Shown here piece after piece: positions 37,745 through 47,080 of a DNA stretch of 64,000 nt (within the stretch, counting starts at the first letter, position 1; each line of letters starts with the position of its first letter). The DNA comes from an uncultured Shewanella sp. Its GTDB lineage: Bacteria; Pseudomonadota; Gammaproteobacteria; Enterobacterales; Shewanellaceae. The notes beneath the pieces were generated by a model that was given only the letters and a program-made list of their open reading frames with translations, was not told where the DNA came from and searched no databases. The position numbers were made by a program, and so were the translations under genes. The stretch spans positions 1-64,000 of the forward strand of contig NZ_CANMWS010000014.1 in the NCBI RefSeq assembly GCF_947501665.1, given 5' to 3'.

Positions 37745-38263
37745 ATGCGATTATTCAGCTTCATCACACTGATATTATTAAGCTTCATGACTTATAGCAC
37801 TGTCTATAAATGGGTCGATAAGGATGGACAAGTACATTACACCGACAAGCCAGTAAATAATGCTGCTCCCGTAAAATTTAAAGACAATACTGAAAACCAT
37901 GTCAGCCTTCCACAGGTTCCGGCAATCTCAAGCAGTACAGTCCCTTCTCAAACGCCCCCCATACAATACCAACTTTCCATCATCAAGCCGCTAGAAGAAG
38001 AAACCATACGCAATAATAATGGTGATTTATCTGTCATCGCCCAAGTGACTCCCACACTGCCCCCTAAATTTACATTGCAGCTGTATTTAGATGATCAAAT
38101 ACTCGGTCAACCACAAACCTCCAGTGTCTTTTCACTCAAAAATATAGACAGAGGTACACATAGAATCATCATTAAAGTGCTCAATAAAAACGGCAAAATA
38201 CTTGCATCAAGCCTACCTAGAACCTTTTTTTTGCACCGAAGCATTAAAAATAGGCCATCCTAA
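37745..38263 (+). CDS. DUF4124-domain periplasmic protein
   Basis: 172 residues from ATG 37745; the frame runs back to 37613, but the signal peptide MRLFSFITLILLSFMTYSTV begins here. The DUF4124 motif VYKWVDKDGQVHYTDKPVN (about 20-38) follows, then a Pro/Ser/Gln linker and an immunoglobulin-like beta domain (about 77-165). DUF4124 proteins often lie beside ntrB in Shewanella-like genomes. Exported; function unknown. Confidence 0.75.
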   Translation: MRLFSFITLILLSFMTYSTVYKWVDKDGQVHYTDKPVNNAAPVKFKDNTENHVSLPQVPAISSSTVPSQTPPIQYQLSIIKPLEEETIRNNNGDLSVIAQVTPTLPPKFTLQLYLDDQILGQPQTSSVFSLKNIDRGTHRIIIKVLNKNGKILASSLPRTFFLHRSIKNRPS

Positions 38264-38352
38264 AATTAATTAACTCTATATTTTATTTATACTTATTTAA
38301 TAAATTAATGATATTTAAAAGAGTATCAATCACCTAATGGTTGCTTGCAGAT

Positions 38353-38369
38353 TGCACCATTATGGTGCA
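38353..38369. promoter_or_regulatory. Perfect NtrC-binding palindrome before ntrB
   Basis: TGCACCATTATGGTGCA matches TGCAC-N7-GTGCA exactly. It lies 22 bases before the ntrB start, where NtrC binding would repress, as at the glnL promoter of enteric bacteria. Confidence 0.85.
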
Positions 38370-38390
38370 TAGTCAAAACGTAACAACCAA

Positions 38391-39479
38391 ATGCACTCAA
38401 AAGGGGCAATGAATTGGGCACTTTACATGGATAGCCATAGATTATTAAATCATCTCGTCACTGCGATAGTCGTCATTGATCATGAGCTGCACCTGCTATA
38501 CGCCAATACTGCTGCAAAACAATTATTTAAGATCAGCCATAATCGATTATTTGAACATGCACTAACAGAGCACTACAAATCTATCGGTATCGATCCTCAG
38601 CTATGGCGTAATGCAATTAACAATCATCAAGGATTAACGATAAATAGCGTTTCGTTAACGACACTCGATGGAAAACAGCACACACTTGATATCAGCTTAA
38701 GCCCTATTGAAGAAGAAAAAAGTGCGGCATTATTAGAATTAAGACTTGTGGATCAACAACAAAGGATCCATCAACAATTATCTCAAGACGCACAGCAACA
38801 AGCCGCTCAATTTTTAGTCCGTAACCTTGCCCATGAAATCAAAAACCCATTAGCAGGAATAAGAGGCGCGGCACAGTTATTATCCAGAGAACTCGTAGGC
38901 AGCACACAAAACGATTTCACCGATCTCATCATTGAACAGGCCGATCGATTACGTAATCTAGTTGATCGATTATTAGGCCCTCAACGTCCTTCAGAACATG
39001 GCATATTTAATATTCATGAAATTATACAAAAAGTACTCTCTCTGATCGCCATTACGCTTCCTGAAAACATTCACATACAACAAGACTACGATCCTTCTAT
39101 CCCAAATCTAAAAATGGATTCGGAACAACTTCAACAAGCATTATTAAATATTGTTCAAAATGCAGTCCAAGCCCTACAAGGTAAACCAGGGAAAATTACT
39201 CTTCAAACCCGAACTCAACATCAAGTTACTATTGGCAATCATAGGCATAAACTCGTTTTAGCATTAAGCGTAACGGATAATGGTCCTGGTATAAATCCTG
39301 ATTTAATTGATACGCTCTTTTATCCTATGGTCACAGATAAAGAAAATGGCTCAGGCTTAGGCCTCTCAATTGCTCACAATATTGCCCGTTTACATGGCGG
39401 AAGAATTGATTGCCATAGTAGTCAATCTGGTACGCAATTTATTTTACTATTACCCGTAACACCACAGAGTGATAAATAA
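38391..39479 (+). CDS. glnL: Nitrogen regulation sensor kinase NtrB (GlnL)
   Basis: 362 residues, cytosolic. A PAS domain (about 20-120, NHLVTAIVVIDHELHLLYANTAAKQLF) precedes the HisKA helix with phospho-acceptor His in NLAHEIKNPLAGIRGAAQLL (about 145-164) and the HATPase domain (NIVQNAVQAL; TDNGPGI; GSGLGLSIAHNI). It phosphorylates or dephosphorylates NtrC under PII control. Start is uncertain among ATGs at 38391, 38409 and 38427; the first is listed. Followed by ntrC after 60 bases. Preceded by a perfect NtrC site. Confidence 0.93.
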   Translation: MHSKGAMNWALYMDSHRLLNHLVTAIVVIDHELHLLYANTAAKQLFKISHNRLFEHALTEHYKSIGIDPQLWRNAINNHQGLTINSVSLTTLDGKQHTLDISLSPIEEEKSAALLELRLVDQQQRIHQQLSQDAQQQAAQFLVRNLAHEIKNPLAGIRGAAQLLSRELVGSTQNDFTDLIIEQADRLRNLVDRLLGPQRPSEHGIFNIHEIIQKVLSLIAITLPENIHIQQDYDPSIPNLKMDSEQLQQALLNIVQNAVQALQGKPGKITLQTRTQHQVTIGNHRHKLVLALSVTDNGPGINPDLIDTLFYPMVTDKENGSGLGLSIAHNIARLHGGRIDCHSSQSGTQFILLLPVTPQSDK

Positions 39480-39539
39480 CAAAAAATGATAATAGTTTCA
39501 AACAAAATAGAAATGATCAAGTTAGATTAAGGCATTGAT

Positions 39540-40946
39540 ATGAAAGAACAAGTTTGGATATTAGACGACGACAACTCCATACGTTGGGTACTTGAACGTG
39601 CAATACAAAGTATACCGCTGACTTGTGCCAGTTTTGCTGCAGCAGAGTCTTTATGGCAAGCCCTTGAAATGAACCAGCCGCAGGTTATCGTGTCCGATAT
39701 TCGCATGCCAGGCACTGATGGCTTAACCTTACTTGAAAGGCTCAAAAGTCATTATCCCCATATTCCAGTCATCATTATGACCGCCCATTCTGATTTAGAT
39801 AGCGCGGTAAGTGCATATCAAGCTGGCGCATTTGAGTACCTTCCAAAACCCTTTGATATTGACGAAGCAACCGCATTAATTGAACGTGCTCTCAGTCACG
39901 CTAATGAACAAGATCACAATAAAGAACAACAAGAATCCATTATTAAGACCCCTGAGATTATTGGCGAAGCGCCCGCAATGCAAGAAGTCTATCGTGCCAT
40001 TGGCCGGTTATCTCGCTCCTCTATTAGTGTGCTTATTAATGGTCAATCTGGTACGGGAAAAGAGCTCATAGCCAGTGCATTACATAAACATAGCCCTAGA
40101 AAACAACAACCTTTTATAGCCATTAATATGGCCGCAATCCCAAAAGACTTAATAGAATCTGAACTATTTGGCCATGAAAAAGGGGCATTTACAGGCGCAC
40201 AAGGGATCCGCCAAGGCCGCTTTGAACAAGCCAATCATGGTACGCTCTTTCTTGATGAAATTGGTGATATGCCAATAGATGTTCAGACCCGTCTGTTGCG
40301 AGTACTCGCAGATGGTCAATTTTACCGAGTTGGCGGTCATGATCCTGTTAAAGTGGATGTGCGGATTATTGCTGCAACCCATCAAAATTTAGATCAAAGA
40401 GTCGCAAATGGTGATTTTCGAGAAGATCTCTTTCATCGATTAAACGTCATTCGCATTCATCTACCCACATTGTCTCATCGCCGAGAAGACATTCCACAAC
40501 TCGCCCATCATTTTCTGCATGCTGCCGCAAAAGAAATGGGAGTCGATACAAAAATATTAACGGAAGAAGCAGCCACAAAACTAGCCCAACTCCCTTGGCC
40601 GGGAAACGTAAGACAATTGGAGAATACCTGTCGCTGGCTTACCGTCATGGGATCTGGACAAGAAATTTTACCCCAAGATCTTCCACCTGAGTTATTAGCC
40701 GATCCAATAGAACATTCTACCGACAATAAAGTGCATGACTGGGAGCAAGCCTTAACACAACTTATTGATGATCGCTTAAGTCATGGCGACAGTGATTTAC
40801 TCACCCAAATACAGCCCACCTTTGAACGTATTTTACTGACGACAGCCTTAAAGCATACCAACGGACATAAACAAGAAGCCGCAAAGCGGTTAGGATGGGG
40901 CCGTAATACATTAACCAGAAAATTAAAAGAATTAGCAATAGAATAA
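39540..40946 (+). CDS. glnG: Nitrogen regulation response regulator NtrC (GlnG)
   Basis: 468 residues. Receiver with phospho-Asp in VIVSDIRMPGTDGL (near 54); AAA+ sigma-54 activation domain with Walker A NGQSGTGKELIA (about 167-178), GAFTGA loop (about 213-218) and Walker B LFLDEIGDM; C-terminal Fis-type helix-turn-helix NGHKQEAAKRLGWGRNTLTRKLKEL. It activates the sigma-54 glnA promoter at 30033. Forms a two-gene operon with ntrB. Confidence 0.97.
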   Translation: MKEQVWILDDDNSIRWVLERAIQSIPLTCASFAAAESLWQALEMNQPQVIVSDIRMPGTDGLTLLERLKSHYPHIPVIIMTAHSDLDSAVSAYQAGAFEYLPKPFDIDEATALIERALSHANEQDHNKEQQESIIKTPEIIGEAPAMQEVYRAIGRLSRSSISVLINGQSGTGKELIASALHKHSPRKQQPFIAINMAAIPKDLIESELFGHEKGAFTGAQGIRQGRFEQANHGTLFLDEIGDMPIDVQTRLLRVLADGQFYRVGGHDPVKVDVRIIAATHQNLDQRVANGDFREDLFHRLNVIRIHLPTLSHRREDIPQLAHHFLHAAAKEMGVDTKILTEEAATKLAQLPWPGNVRQLENTCRWLTVMGSGQEILPQDLPPELLADPIEHSTDNKVHDWEQALTQLIDDRLSHGDSDLLTQIQPTFERILLTTALKHTNGHKQEAAKRLGWGRNTLTRKLKELAIE

Positions 40947-40973
40947 ACACTAGAATATTTAGTCATGCAAATA

Positions 40974-40998
40974 TAAAGGGATCAACAAGGTCCCTTTA
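40974..40998. terminator. Terminator between ntrC and the OmpA-like trio
   Basis: TAAAGGGA / TCCCTTTA with a 9-base loop and T-rich 3' side; convergent genes flank it. Confidence 0.8.
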
Positions 40999-41024
40999 TT
41001 TTAATAAACTCAATAATGAACAAC

Positions 41025-41603
41025 CTAGAACTGGTAATGTAAGCCCAGACTAAATTGTGATAAATCAGTCCCGATATCATCATAATAATACGTGTCATGA
41101 TCAAATTCGAGATCGCCAGACGTTTTCTCATAAGCCAAACGTAAGACAAGATTATCAGACACAGCAGCATTCACTCCAGCACCGATAACATAACCCACTC
41201 CACTTAAATCATTTGAATAAGTGCCATAATAACCATCAACTTCATTTGAAATCACAATATATGCAAGGCCTGCTTTAACATAGGCAGAAAAAATATCATT
41301 AAATGCTAAGGTTAATTTAGGCGCAATAGAAAAAGCCGATGCATGACTCTCCAATTCACTGTAATCACTGTAATCACCAGTACCAAAAAGATGGGCTTCT
41401 ACGCCAAACCAATCATTAAAGTGATAACCACCATAGACACCAAAACTATACGCTGACTCATCACTGGCTCCCGAATCCACACTTAATTCAGTAGAACCAA
41501 TATCCCCACCAACATAAAAGCCCATTCTATCTGTTTCTGCAGAAACAGATGCTGAACCTAAAAACCCCGTTAACAATAAAGCTGAAATACTACTTCTTTT
41601 CAT
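41025..41603 (-). CDS. OmpA-like outer-membrane barrel protein, copy A
   Basis: 192 residues from ATG 41603, with AAGTGG upstream; an in-frame GTG lies at 41612. Signal peptide ends near VSA-E. Mature protein is an 8-strand-type barrel with the shared blocks GFYVGGDIGSTELS, FGVYGGYHFNDWFGVEAHLFGTGDYSD, DIFSAYVKAGLAYI and VGYVIGAGVNAAVSDNLVLRLAYEKTSGDL, ending HYQF with terminal Phe. First of three tandem paralogues on this strand. Ends at the terminator shared with ntrC. Confidence 0.85.
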   Translation of the reverse strand: MKRSSISALLLTGFLGSASVSAETDRMGFYVGGDIGSTELSVDSGASDESAYSFGVYGGYHFNDWFGVEAHLFGTGDYSDYSELESHASAFSIAPKLTLAFNDIFSAYVKAGLAYIVISNEVDGYYGTYSNDLSGVGYVIGAGVNAAVSDNLVLRLAYEKTSGDLEFDHDTYYYDDIGTDLSQFSLGLHYQF

Positions 41604-41822
41604 TACAACCACTTAAAACACCAAAAAACATTATCATAACACTAATACTTTATCTGCCCCCTCCATATTGATAAAATGTTACATTTACTATAAAAAAAGT
41701 GAATTTACCTAAAAAACAACCAATAATAGTACATTAAACCATACTGTTTAATTTCCCCATCCCCATTAAACAAGAAGCTTGAAGATTTCTTTAAATCTCA
41801 AATAAACAATCATTCAAAACTC

Positions 41823-42395
41823 TTAAAATAAGTAATGTACACCTAAGCTAAATTGAGAAAGATTCGTTCGATAGTTGTTATCATAGTAATAGTCGTTATT
41901 GTCAAAATCTAAATCACCTGAGGTAAACTCGTAAGCCAAACGGATCACAATATGATCAGATACCGCCGCGTCCACTCCGGCGCCCAAAACATAACCGACT
42001 CCCGTTAAATCATTATTATAAGTTCCCCAGTAGGTCGTATCTCTCTCGAAACTAATATCGATAAACGAAATTCCACCTTTGAGATAACCGGAAAACATAT
42101 CATTAAAATTAAGCGTAAAAGTGGGCGTAATAGTCAATACTCCCGCATTAACATCTTCACCACTCACATCACTGTAGTCAGTGGTACCATAAATATGACC
42201 TTCAATACCAAACCAGTCATTAAAGTTATAGCCGCCATAAGCACCAAAACTCATAGCAGAATCACTACCACTGAAGTCATCAAAGCTTAATCGTGTCGTC
42301 CCAATATCTCCTCCGACATAAAAACCAGGATATTGAGGCTTAGCCATCGCAAACAAAGGTAATATACAGAGACTCACTAACAATATTTTTTTCAT
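41823..42395 (-). CDS. OmpA-like outer-membrane barrel protein, copy B
   Basis: 190 residues from ATG 42395 (AAGGAA 6 bases upstream; GTG at 42398 is the alternative). Signal peptide cleaved near AMA-K. It shares with copy A GFYVGGDIGTTRLS, FGAYGGYNFNDWFGIEGHIYGTTDYSD, DMFSGYLKGGISFI and VGYVLGAGVDAAVSDHIVIRLAYEFTSGDLDF, and ends HYLF. About 220 bases with no gene separate it from copy A, so each copy may have its own promoter. Confidence 0.85.
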   Translation of the reverse strand: MKKILLVSLCILPLFAMAKPQYPGFYVGGDIGTTRLSFDDFSGSDSAMSFGAYGGYNFNDWFGIEGHIYGTTDYSDVSGEDVNAGVLTITPTFTLNFNDMFSGYLKGGISFIDISFERDTTYWGTYNNDLTGVGYVLGAGVDAAVSDHIVIRLAYEFTSGDLDFDNNDYYYDNNYRTNLSQFSLGVHYLF

Positions 42396-42548
42396 CACAA
42401 TTCCTTATGTTATAAATGAAGCGCCCTCAAGAGACAATAGGTTAAACTTGAAAAAATGTCGACTTTTAATGTTAATTCAATACTAAAATAAAAATGAAAA
42501 CAGCTAATAATAAAGTCGGCAACCTTTTTAATTATAAAGAACATAAAA

Positions 42549-42580
42549 AAGCCGAAGAAAATATCTCGTTTCTTCGGCTT
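42549..42580. terminator. Terminator after OmpA-like copy C
   Basis: AAGCCGAAGAAA / TTTCTTCGGCTT, a perfect 12-bp stem with an 8-base loop, preceded by six A residues on the plus strand, which read as a T-run on the minus strand. It ends the minus-strand transcript of copy C. Confidence 0.88.
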
Positions 42581-42648
42581 AATATTTCACTAAAAATAAC
42601 ATTCTATTACTAAGACACTCTGTCTCAATAATATCAAACGATGTTATT

Positions 42649-43290
42649 CTAGAATTGGTAGTGCAGACCTAAACTAAATTGAGATAACTTGGTATCATCA
42701 ATTTTTGTTGCATCTAAAGCTTTAGCTGCCCAATCGTTCGATTCTAAATCAGCTTCCATAAATTCATAACCTAAACGCACCACTAGATGCGGCGTAATAG
42801 CAGCGTTCAAACCGGCACCCAATACATAACCCCAACCATCATGGTCAGCACTAGCACTGCTATAAAAACCGTTAGACGTTCCACCGATCTCAGAACTAAC
42901 CTTCATATACGTAATACCAGCTTTAGCGTATGCAGAGAAGGTTTCATTGATATGCCAAGTCACTTTGGGTGCGATAGTCAATCCTGAGGCTGATAGTTCA
43001 GCTTTCGTGATGGTAGCTGTATAACCATTTAAGGTTACACTTTGTCCCTCAAGACCAGTATCATAATCGCCCGTCCCAAAAACATGACCTTCAACTGCAA
43101 ACCACTCATTAAAGTTATAACCACCATAAACACCAATGCTAGCAGCGGATTCACTTTCACCGTTAATTTTTAATTGAGTGGAACCAATATCCCCACCCAC
43201 ATAAAAACCAGCATCACTGGTTTCAGCCATAACGGTATGGGTACAACCTAAGGTTAATAATAGTGCCGCTGCACTAGAAAATGCTTTCAT
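42649..43290 (-). CDS. OmpA-like outer-membrane barrel protein, copy C
   Basis: 213 residues, RBS AGGA 8 bases upstream. Signal peptide to about VMA-E. Blocks GFYVGGDIGSTQLK, IGVYGGYNFNEWFAVEGHVFGTGDYD, ETFSAYAKAGITYM and WGYVLGAGLNAAITPHLVVRLGYEFMEADL; ends HYQF. A longer extracellular loop (about residues 75-100) distinguishes it from copies A and B. It has its own terminator. Surface role and ligand unknown. Confidence 0.85.
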   Translation of the reverse strand: MKAFSSAAALLLTLGCTHTVMAETSDAGFYVGGDIGSTQLKINGESESAASIGVYGGYNFNEWFAVEGHVFGTGDYDTGLEGQSVTLNGYTATITKAELSASGLTIAPKVTWHINETFSAYAKAGITYMKVSSEIGGTSNGFYSSASADHDGWGYVLGAGLNAAITPHLVVRLGYEFMEADLESNDWAAKALDATKIDDTKLSQFSLGLHYQF

Positions 43291-43702
43291 TGCTAATCCT
43301 AAAAAATAAATGACTTAAATTCAAAGGCCGCGGAGATTAGCATTGAAAAAATGAAATAAATAGACTTTCTCGACTAAAGTTCTAGTCTGTAATTAATAGA
43401 TTAAAAAATAAAATTAATTCAAAATTAAAACACAAAGTAAAAACAATTTATTGTAATATCATGATTTTTAATCATAAAAATAAAAGCTGAATACCGGATT
43501 AATAAAGTTACAATTAACAATATAAATATAACATTAATAATTTTAAACTTTAAAAACATATAGATATTTATTATTTATCCATACAATAAAAAAATACACA
43601 ACATGAACTTTAATTTACACAAAAATGAATCAGTGAAAAGGGTAAGAAACCCTATTCACTGATAAAATGAATAGGGTTTCGAAAGTACACTCCCAATAAA
43701 TG
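43291..43702. other. AT-rich gap with overlapping hairpins after cpxP
   Basis: 412 bases with no gene. Very AT-rich, presumably promoter DNA of OmpA-like copy C at the left. At the right end lie two overlapping inverted repeats (see terminator at 43631-43679). Confidence 0.5.
43631..43679 (-). terminator. Terminator region of cpxP with two overlapping hairpins
   Basis: AAACCCTATTCA / TGAATAGGGTTT (43647-43658 / 43668-43679) is a perfect 12-bp stem. An alternative stem uses 43631-43643 (CAGTGAA-A-AGGGT) with 43649-43661. The two cannot form together because they share 43649-43658. It lies 24 bases after the cpxP stop. Confidence 0.75.
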
Positions 43703-44197
43703 TTAGCGAGTCGGTTGATGAGGCACTTTATTCATTTTATGTGGCTTATCAAAATTTTCTTTGAATTTTACTTGCTGCTCTGGTGTCAAAATTTGATACA
43801 CCTCATTTTGTAATCTCAACATATTCACTACGCCCATTTCACGCTTAGCTTGCTGTGACGCAATAATTTGCTTTGCTTTAGCCTCATCAAAGGTGGGGGC
43901 AGAAATCAGTGAATAAATCTGTGACTTCATTGCTTGACGCTCTTCATCAGAAGGACGACTTTCCTTTTTAGCGGCTTTACTTGACTGAACGAGACTCTTT
44001 ACTTGCGCTTTTTGAGCATCGGTTAAATCTAAATTGTGCAGCATGCTCTTTAATTTACGATCAGGACCGTGATCGCCTTTCATCCGCTTTTGCTCAGTTG
44101 CTGTATTGCTACCATCTTCCGCATTGACTACACTGGAGAGCAGAGAAGTAGTTGTTAAAATCGCGAGTAGACCTGCTTTTAATGTCTTTGACTTCAT
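43703..44197 (-). CDS. cpxP: Periplasmic CpxP/Spy-family stress protein
   Basis: 164 residues. Signal peptide (about 1-26, VNA-E), then a basic, Met/Lys-rich helical protein with the two LTxxQ motifs of the family, LDLTDAQKAQVKSLV (about 55-69) and ILTPEQQVKFKENF (about 138-151). CpxP restrains the CpxA sensor and assists periplasmic folding. It is divergent from cpxR, with a CpxR box between, which supports the symbol. Confidence 0.88.
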   Translation of the reverse strand: MKSKTLKAGLLAILTTTSLLSSVVNAEDGSNTATEQKRMKGDHGPDRKLKSMLHNLDLTDAQKAQVKSLVQSSKAAKKESRPSDEERQAMKSQIYSLISAPTFDEAKAKQIIASQQAKREMGVVNMLRLQNEVYQILTPEQQVKFKENFDKPHKMNKVPHQPTR

Positions 44198-44304
44198 GTT
44201 TATAGCCTCTTTAAGTTTGCGTTGCTTTAAATCACTAACAATCGAGCTGTATTTATCTGCTAATCAGTATAGTCAACGCATTTGTCAATGTGGTAATAAG
44301 CGAG

Positions 44305-44319
44305 GTAAAAGACTGTAAA
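44305..44319. promoter_or_regulatory. CpxR-binding box between cpxP and cpxR
   Basis: GTAAA-N5-GTAAA, an exact match to the CpxR consensus, about 110 bases from the cpxP start and 160 bases from the cpxR start. It would make cpxP and cpxRA autoregulated. Confidence 0.85.
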
Positions 44320-44480
44320 CAGGCCTATTGAATTGCTATTTTTTATATATGTAAGTCATATTGTTTTCATTATTTACATATACTTACACAAGAAAACCAC
44401 AATTGACACCAAACAAAGTATACTGAATCACATCTCCGTCCACTTAGTTACTTGGGCAGTGTCAATATTAAGGGAGACGT

Positions 44481-45164
44481 ATGAACCGTATATTATTGAT
44501 TGATGATGATTTAGGTCTATCTGAATTACTCGCACAACTCTTAGAGTTAGAAGGTTTTCAGCTCACTTTAGCCCACAATGGGCAAGTCGGATTAGATCTA
44601 GCCATTGAACAAGATTTTGACCTTATCCTCTTAGATGTCATGCTACCAAAGCTCAATGGTTTTGAAGTATTAAGAGCATTACGTCAAAAAAAACAAACCC
44701 CCGTACTCATGTTAACTGCAAGAGGTGATGAAATTGATCGCGTAGTTGGCTTAGAAATTGGCGCCGACGATTATTTACCTAAACCCTTTAACGACCGAGA
44801 ATTAGTCGCTCGTATTCGTGCGATTATTAGGCGTACACATTCTCTTCCTCAAGATAATCCAAAAAGCATTCAAGAATTTGGTGACTTACAGCTCGATCCC
44901 GCTAGACAGGAGGTATATTGTCAAGATGTGCTGATCTTACTTACTGGAACAGAATTCAGTTTACTTTATGAGTTAGTTCAACATTCCGGTGAACTTGTCA
45001 GCAAAGAAACCTTAAGCGAGAGTGTACTCGGTAAGAAACTGATGCCCTTTGATAGAAGTCTTGATATGCATTTATCCAATTTGCGTAAAAAAATGCCTGA
45101 ACGTAAAGATGCAAGGCCAAGAGTAAAAACAATTCGTGGTAAAGGTTATATTTGGCTCCCCTAA
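44481..45164 (+). CDS. cpxR: Envelope stress response regulator CpxR
   Basis: 227 residues. Receiver with acidic pair IDDD (about 6-9), phospho-Asp in DLILLDVMLPKLNGFEVL (near 51) and KPF switch lysine; C-terminal winged-helix OmpR-type DNA-binding domain (about 130-225) ending RPRVKTIRGKGYIWL. RBS AGGGAGACGT. Its stop overlaps the cpxA start (TAATG). Divergent from cpxP with a CpxR box. Confidence 0.95.
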   Translation: MNRILLIDDDLGLSELLAQLLELEGFQLTLAHNGQVGLDLAIEQDFDLILLDVMLPKLNGFEVLRALRQKKQTPVLMLTARGDEIDRVVGLEIGADDYLPKPFNDRELVARIRAIIRRTHSLPQDNPKSIQEFGDLQLDPARQEVYCQDVLILLTGTEFSLLYELVQHSGELVSKETLSESVLGKKLMPFDRSLDMHLSNLRKKMPERKDARPRVKTIRGKGYIWLP

Positions 45165-46552
45165 TGAAGACAATCCCTAATAGTTTATTTGTCAAACTGT
45201 TACTGAGCTTCTGGATCTGCAGCTCTCTTATTATAGCCACAGTTGGGATCTTACCTTTACTGCAACAAAAGCACGATACTGGTGTGCCGATCCCTCCACC
45301 GTTACATCATATGTTAGTAACAGTTGCTAATCGGATTATTGATAATCCTGAATTATTAAACTCACAACAAGCTTGGAAAAGGGTTAATCGTTTTCGCGAT
45401 CCTGAAGGTAAACCTGTTCGTTTATTTATCGTAAACGAGCACGGAAAACTACTCAATAATGCTAAGAACTCAAAAATGTTAAGACGCTTTGTCTTAATGG
45501 CTGATAGCTCAGATCGCCCAATTAAATACCAATTTAGGGATCAACTCATGTTTGGGCCTTACCAGTTCTACGTTGCTGGAGAGCAATATTCTCTGTACGG
45601 TCATGCTCCAGATCATAGACCGCGGCCTTGGTTTTTCTTTTTTACCGACAATAAAATGCTAACCCTCAGCCTTGCCATTTTCCTATCAGGCCTATTATGT
45701 GGCTTATTGGCATGGCACTTAGGCAAACCTTTACGCTCATTAAAATCCAGTGCAGATGCACTCGCCAATGGCGATTTAAGTAGTCGAGTCAATGTCAAAA
45801 CAACCCTACGCCAAGATGAGTTTGGTCAATTAGCTAAAGCCTTTAATGGAATGGCTGATGCTGTTGAAGACATGATAAACACACAACAAAGACTGATTAG
45901 TGATATTTCACATGAATTACGCACCCCTCTGACTCGACTACAGTTATCTCTTGCATTGAATCGTAAAAAAGGCCAAGAAACACAAGAAATGATCCGTATT
46001 GCTTATGAAGCTGAGCAATTAGAAAAAATGATTGCAGAATTATTGGAACTCTCTCGTGTTAAACTCAATACACAAGAGAACAAAGTCTCCTTAGAACTGG
46101 CCGAAACACTCAGTCAAGTGCTAGATGATGCAGACTTTGAGGCAGGGCAACAACATAAAAAACTCAATATTGAAATACCGGAGTCAATTCGCTTTCCCCT
46201 GCATCCTAAACCTTTATCACGTGCGGTTGAAAACTTATTGCGTAACGCAATTCGGTATGCACAAAACAGTATCACGATTTGTGCAAAACAGTATAGTCAT
46301 TCTATTGATATTGAAATTTTCGATGATGGACCCGGTATTGCTAATGAAAATGATCTTGACGCTATTTTTAAACCCTTTTACCGTCCTCAATCCGCTAGAG
46401 AAAGAGAAACCGGTGGTTGGGGCCTCGGACTCGCGATTGCTGATGCAGGCATAAAAGCACATGATGGCCATATTAAAGCTGAAAACATTAAACCCCACGG
46501 TTTGAAAGTCACTATCTCTTTGCCTATAAAGACTTCATCCTCACCAACATGA
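45164..46552 (+). CDS. cpxA: Envelope stress sensor kinase CpxA
   Basis: 462 residues from the ATG overlapping the cpxR stop. Two membrane helices (about 10-30 and 165-185) enclose a periplasmic sensor domain; then HAMP (about 186-245), HisKA with ISHELRTPLTRLQLSL (phospho-His near 249) and HATPase (ENLLRNAIRYA; DDGPGIANEND; GGWGLGLAIADAGI). It phosphorylates CpxR when envelope proteins misfold or adhesion stress occurs. Confidence 0.94.
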   Translation: MKTIPNSLFVKLLLSFWICSSLIIATVGILPLLQQKHDTGVPIPPPLHHMLVTVANRIIDNPELLNSQQAWKRVNRFRDPEGKPVRLFIVNEHGKLLNNAKNSKMLRRFVLMADSSDRPIKYQFRDQLMFGPYQFYVAGEQYSLYGHAPDHRPRPWFFFFTDNKMLTLSLAIFLSGLLCGLLAWHLGKPLRSLKSSADALANGDLSSRVNVKTTLRQDEFGQLAKAFNGMADAVEDMINTQQRLISDISHELRTPLTRLQLSLALNRKKGQETQEMIRIAYEAEQLEKMIAELLELSRVKLNTQENKVSLELAETLSQVLDDADFEAGQQHKKLNIEIPESIRFPLHPKPLSRAVENLLRNAIRYAQNSITICAKQYSHSIDIEIFDDGPGIANENDLDAIFKPFYRPQSARERETGGWGLGLAIADAGIKAHDGHIKAENIKPHGLKVTISLPIKTSSSPT

Positions 46553-46618
46553 TCAAACGTTTAAAATCAAATACACTATTGCTATAATGGCGTTTCAATT
46601 TTTATGAGTTAAGTTGTC

Positions 46619-47080
46619 ATGTTCCATATTGCGCTATACGAACCAGAAATCGCTCCTAACACTGGAAACATCATTCGCTTAATCGCTAACAATGGTTGCC
46701 AGCTACACTTAATTGAGCCATTAGGCTTTGATTTAGAAGAAAAAAAACTTAGGCGAGCAGGGCTAGATTACAGCGACTTGGCCAATATCACACGTCATGC
46801 CGATTTCGATACTTTTTTAAGTGCGATGACAGGTAAACGCATCATGGCCTGCACCACAAAGGGGAGTCGTCCACACTCAGAGATCCAGTTTAAAAAAGAT
46901 GATGTCTTGCTCTTTGGCCCAGAAACTCGAGGATTGCCTATAGAAATTATTAATGCGACCCCTTTAGAACAGCGTCTTAGGATCCCCATGATGTCAAGCA
47001 GTCGAAGCCTAAACCTTTCTAATTCAGTCGCTATTATTAGCTACGAAGCATGGCGACAATTAGACTATGCAGGCGTATAA
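46619..47080 (+). CDS. trmL: tRNA (cytidine(34)-2'-O)-methyltransferase TrmL
   Basis: 153 residues, the usual small SPOUT enzyme length. Motif 1 [26 protein letters not shown] (about 12-37), motif 2 [11 protein letters not shown] (about 100-110) and motif 3 [26 protein letters not shown] (about 122-147), which form the SAM knot. It methylates the wobble base of tRNA-Leu species. Start ATG 46619. Stands alone downstream of cpxA. Confidence 0.95.
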   Translation: MFHIALYEPEIAPNTGNIIRLIANNGCQLHLIEPLGFDLEEKKLRRAGLDYSDLANITRHADFDTFLSAMTGKRIMACTTKGSRPHSEIQFKKDDVLLFGPETRGLPIEIINATPLEQRLRIPMMSSSRSLNLSNSVAIISYEAWRQLDYAGV

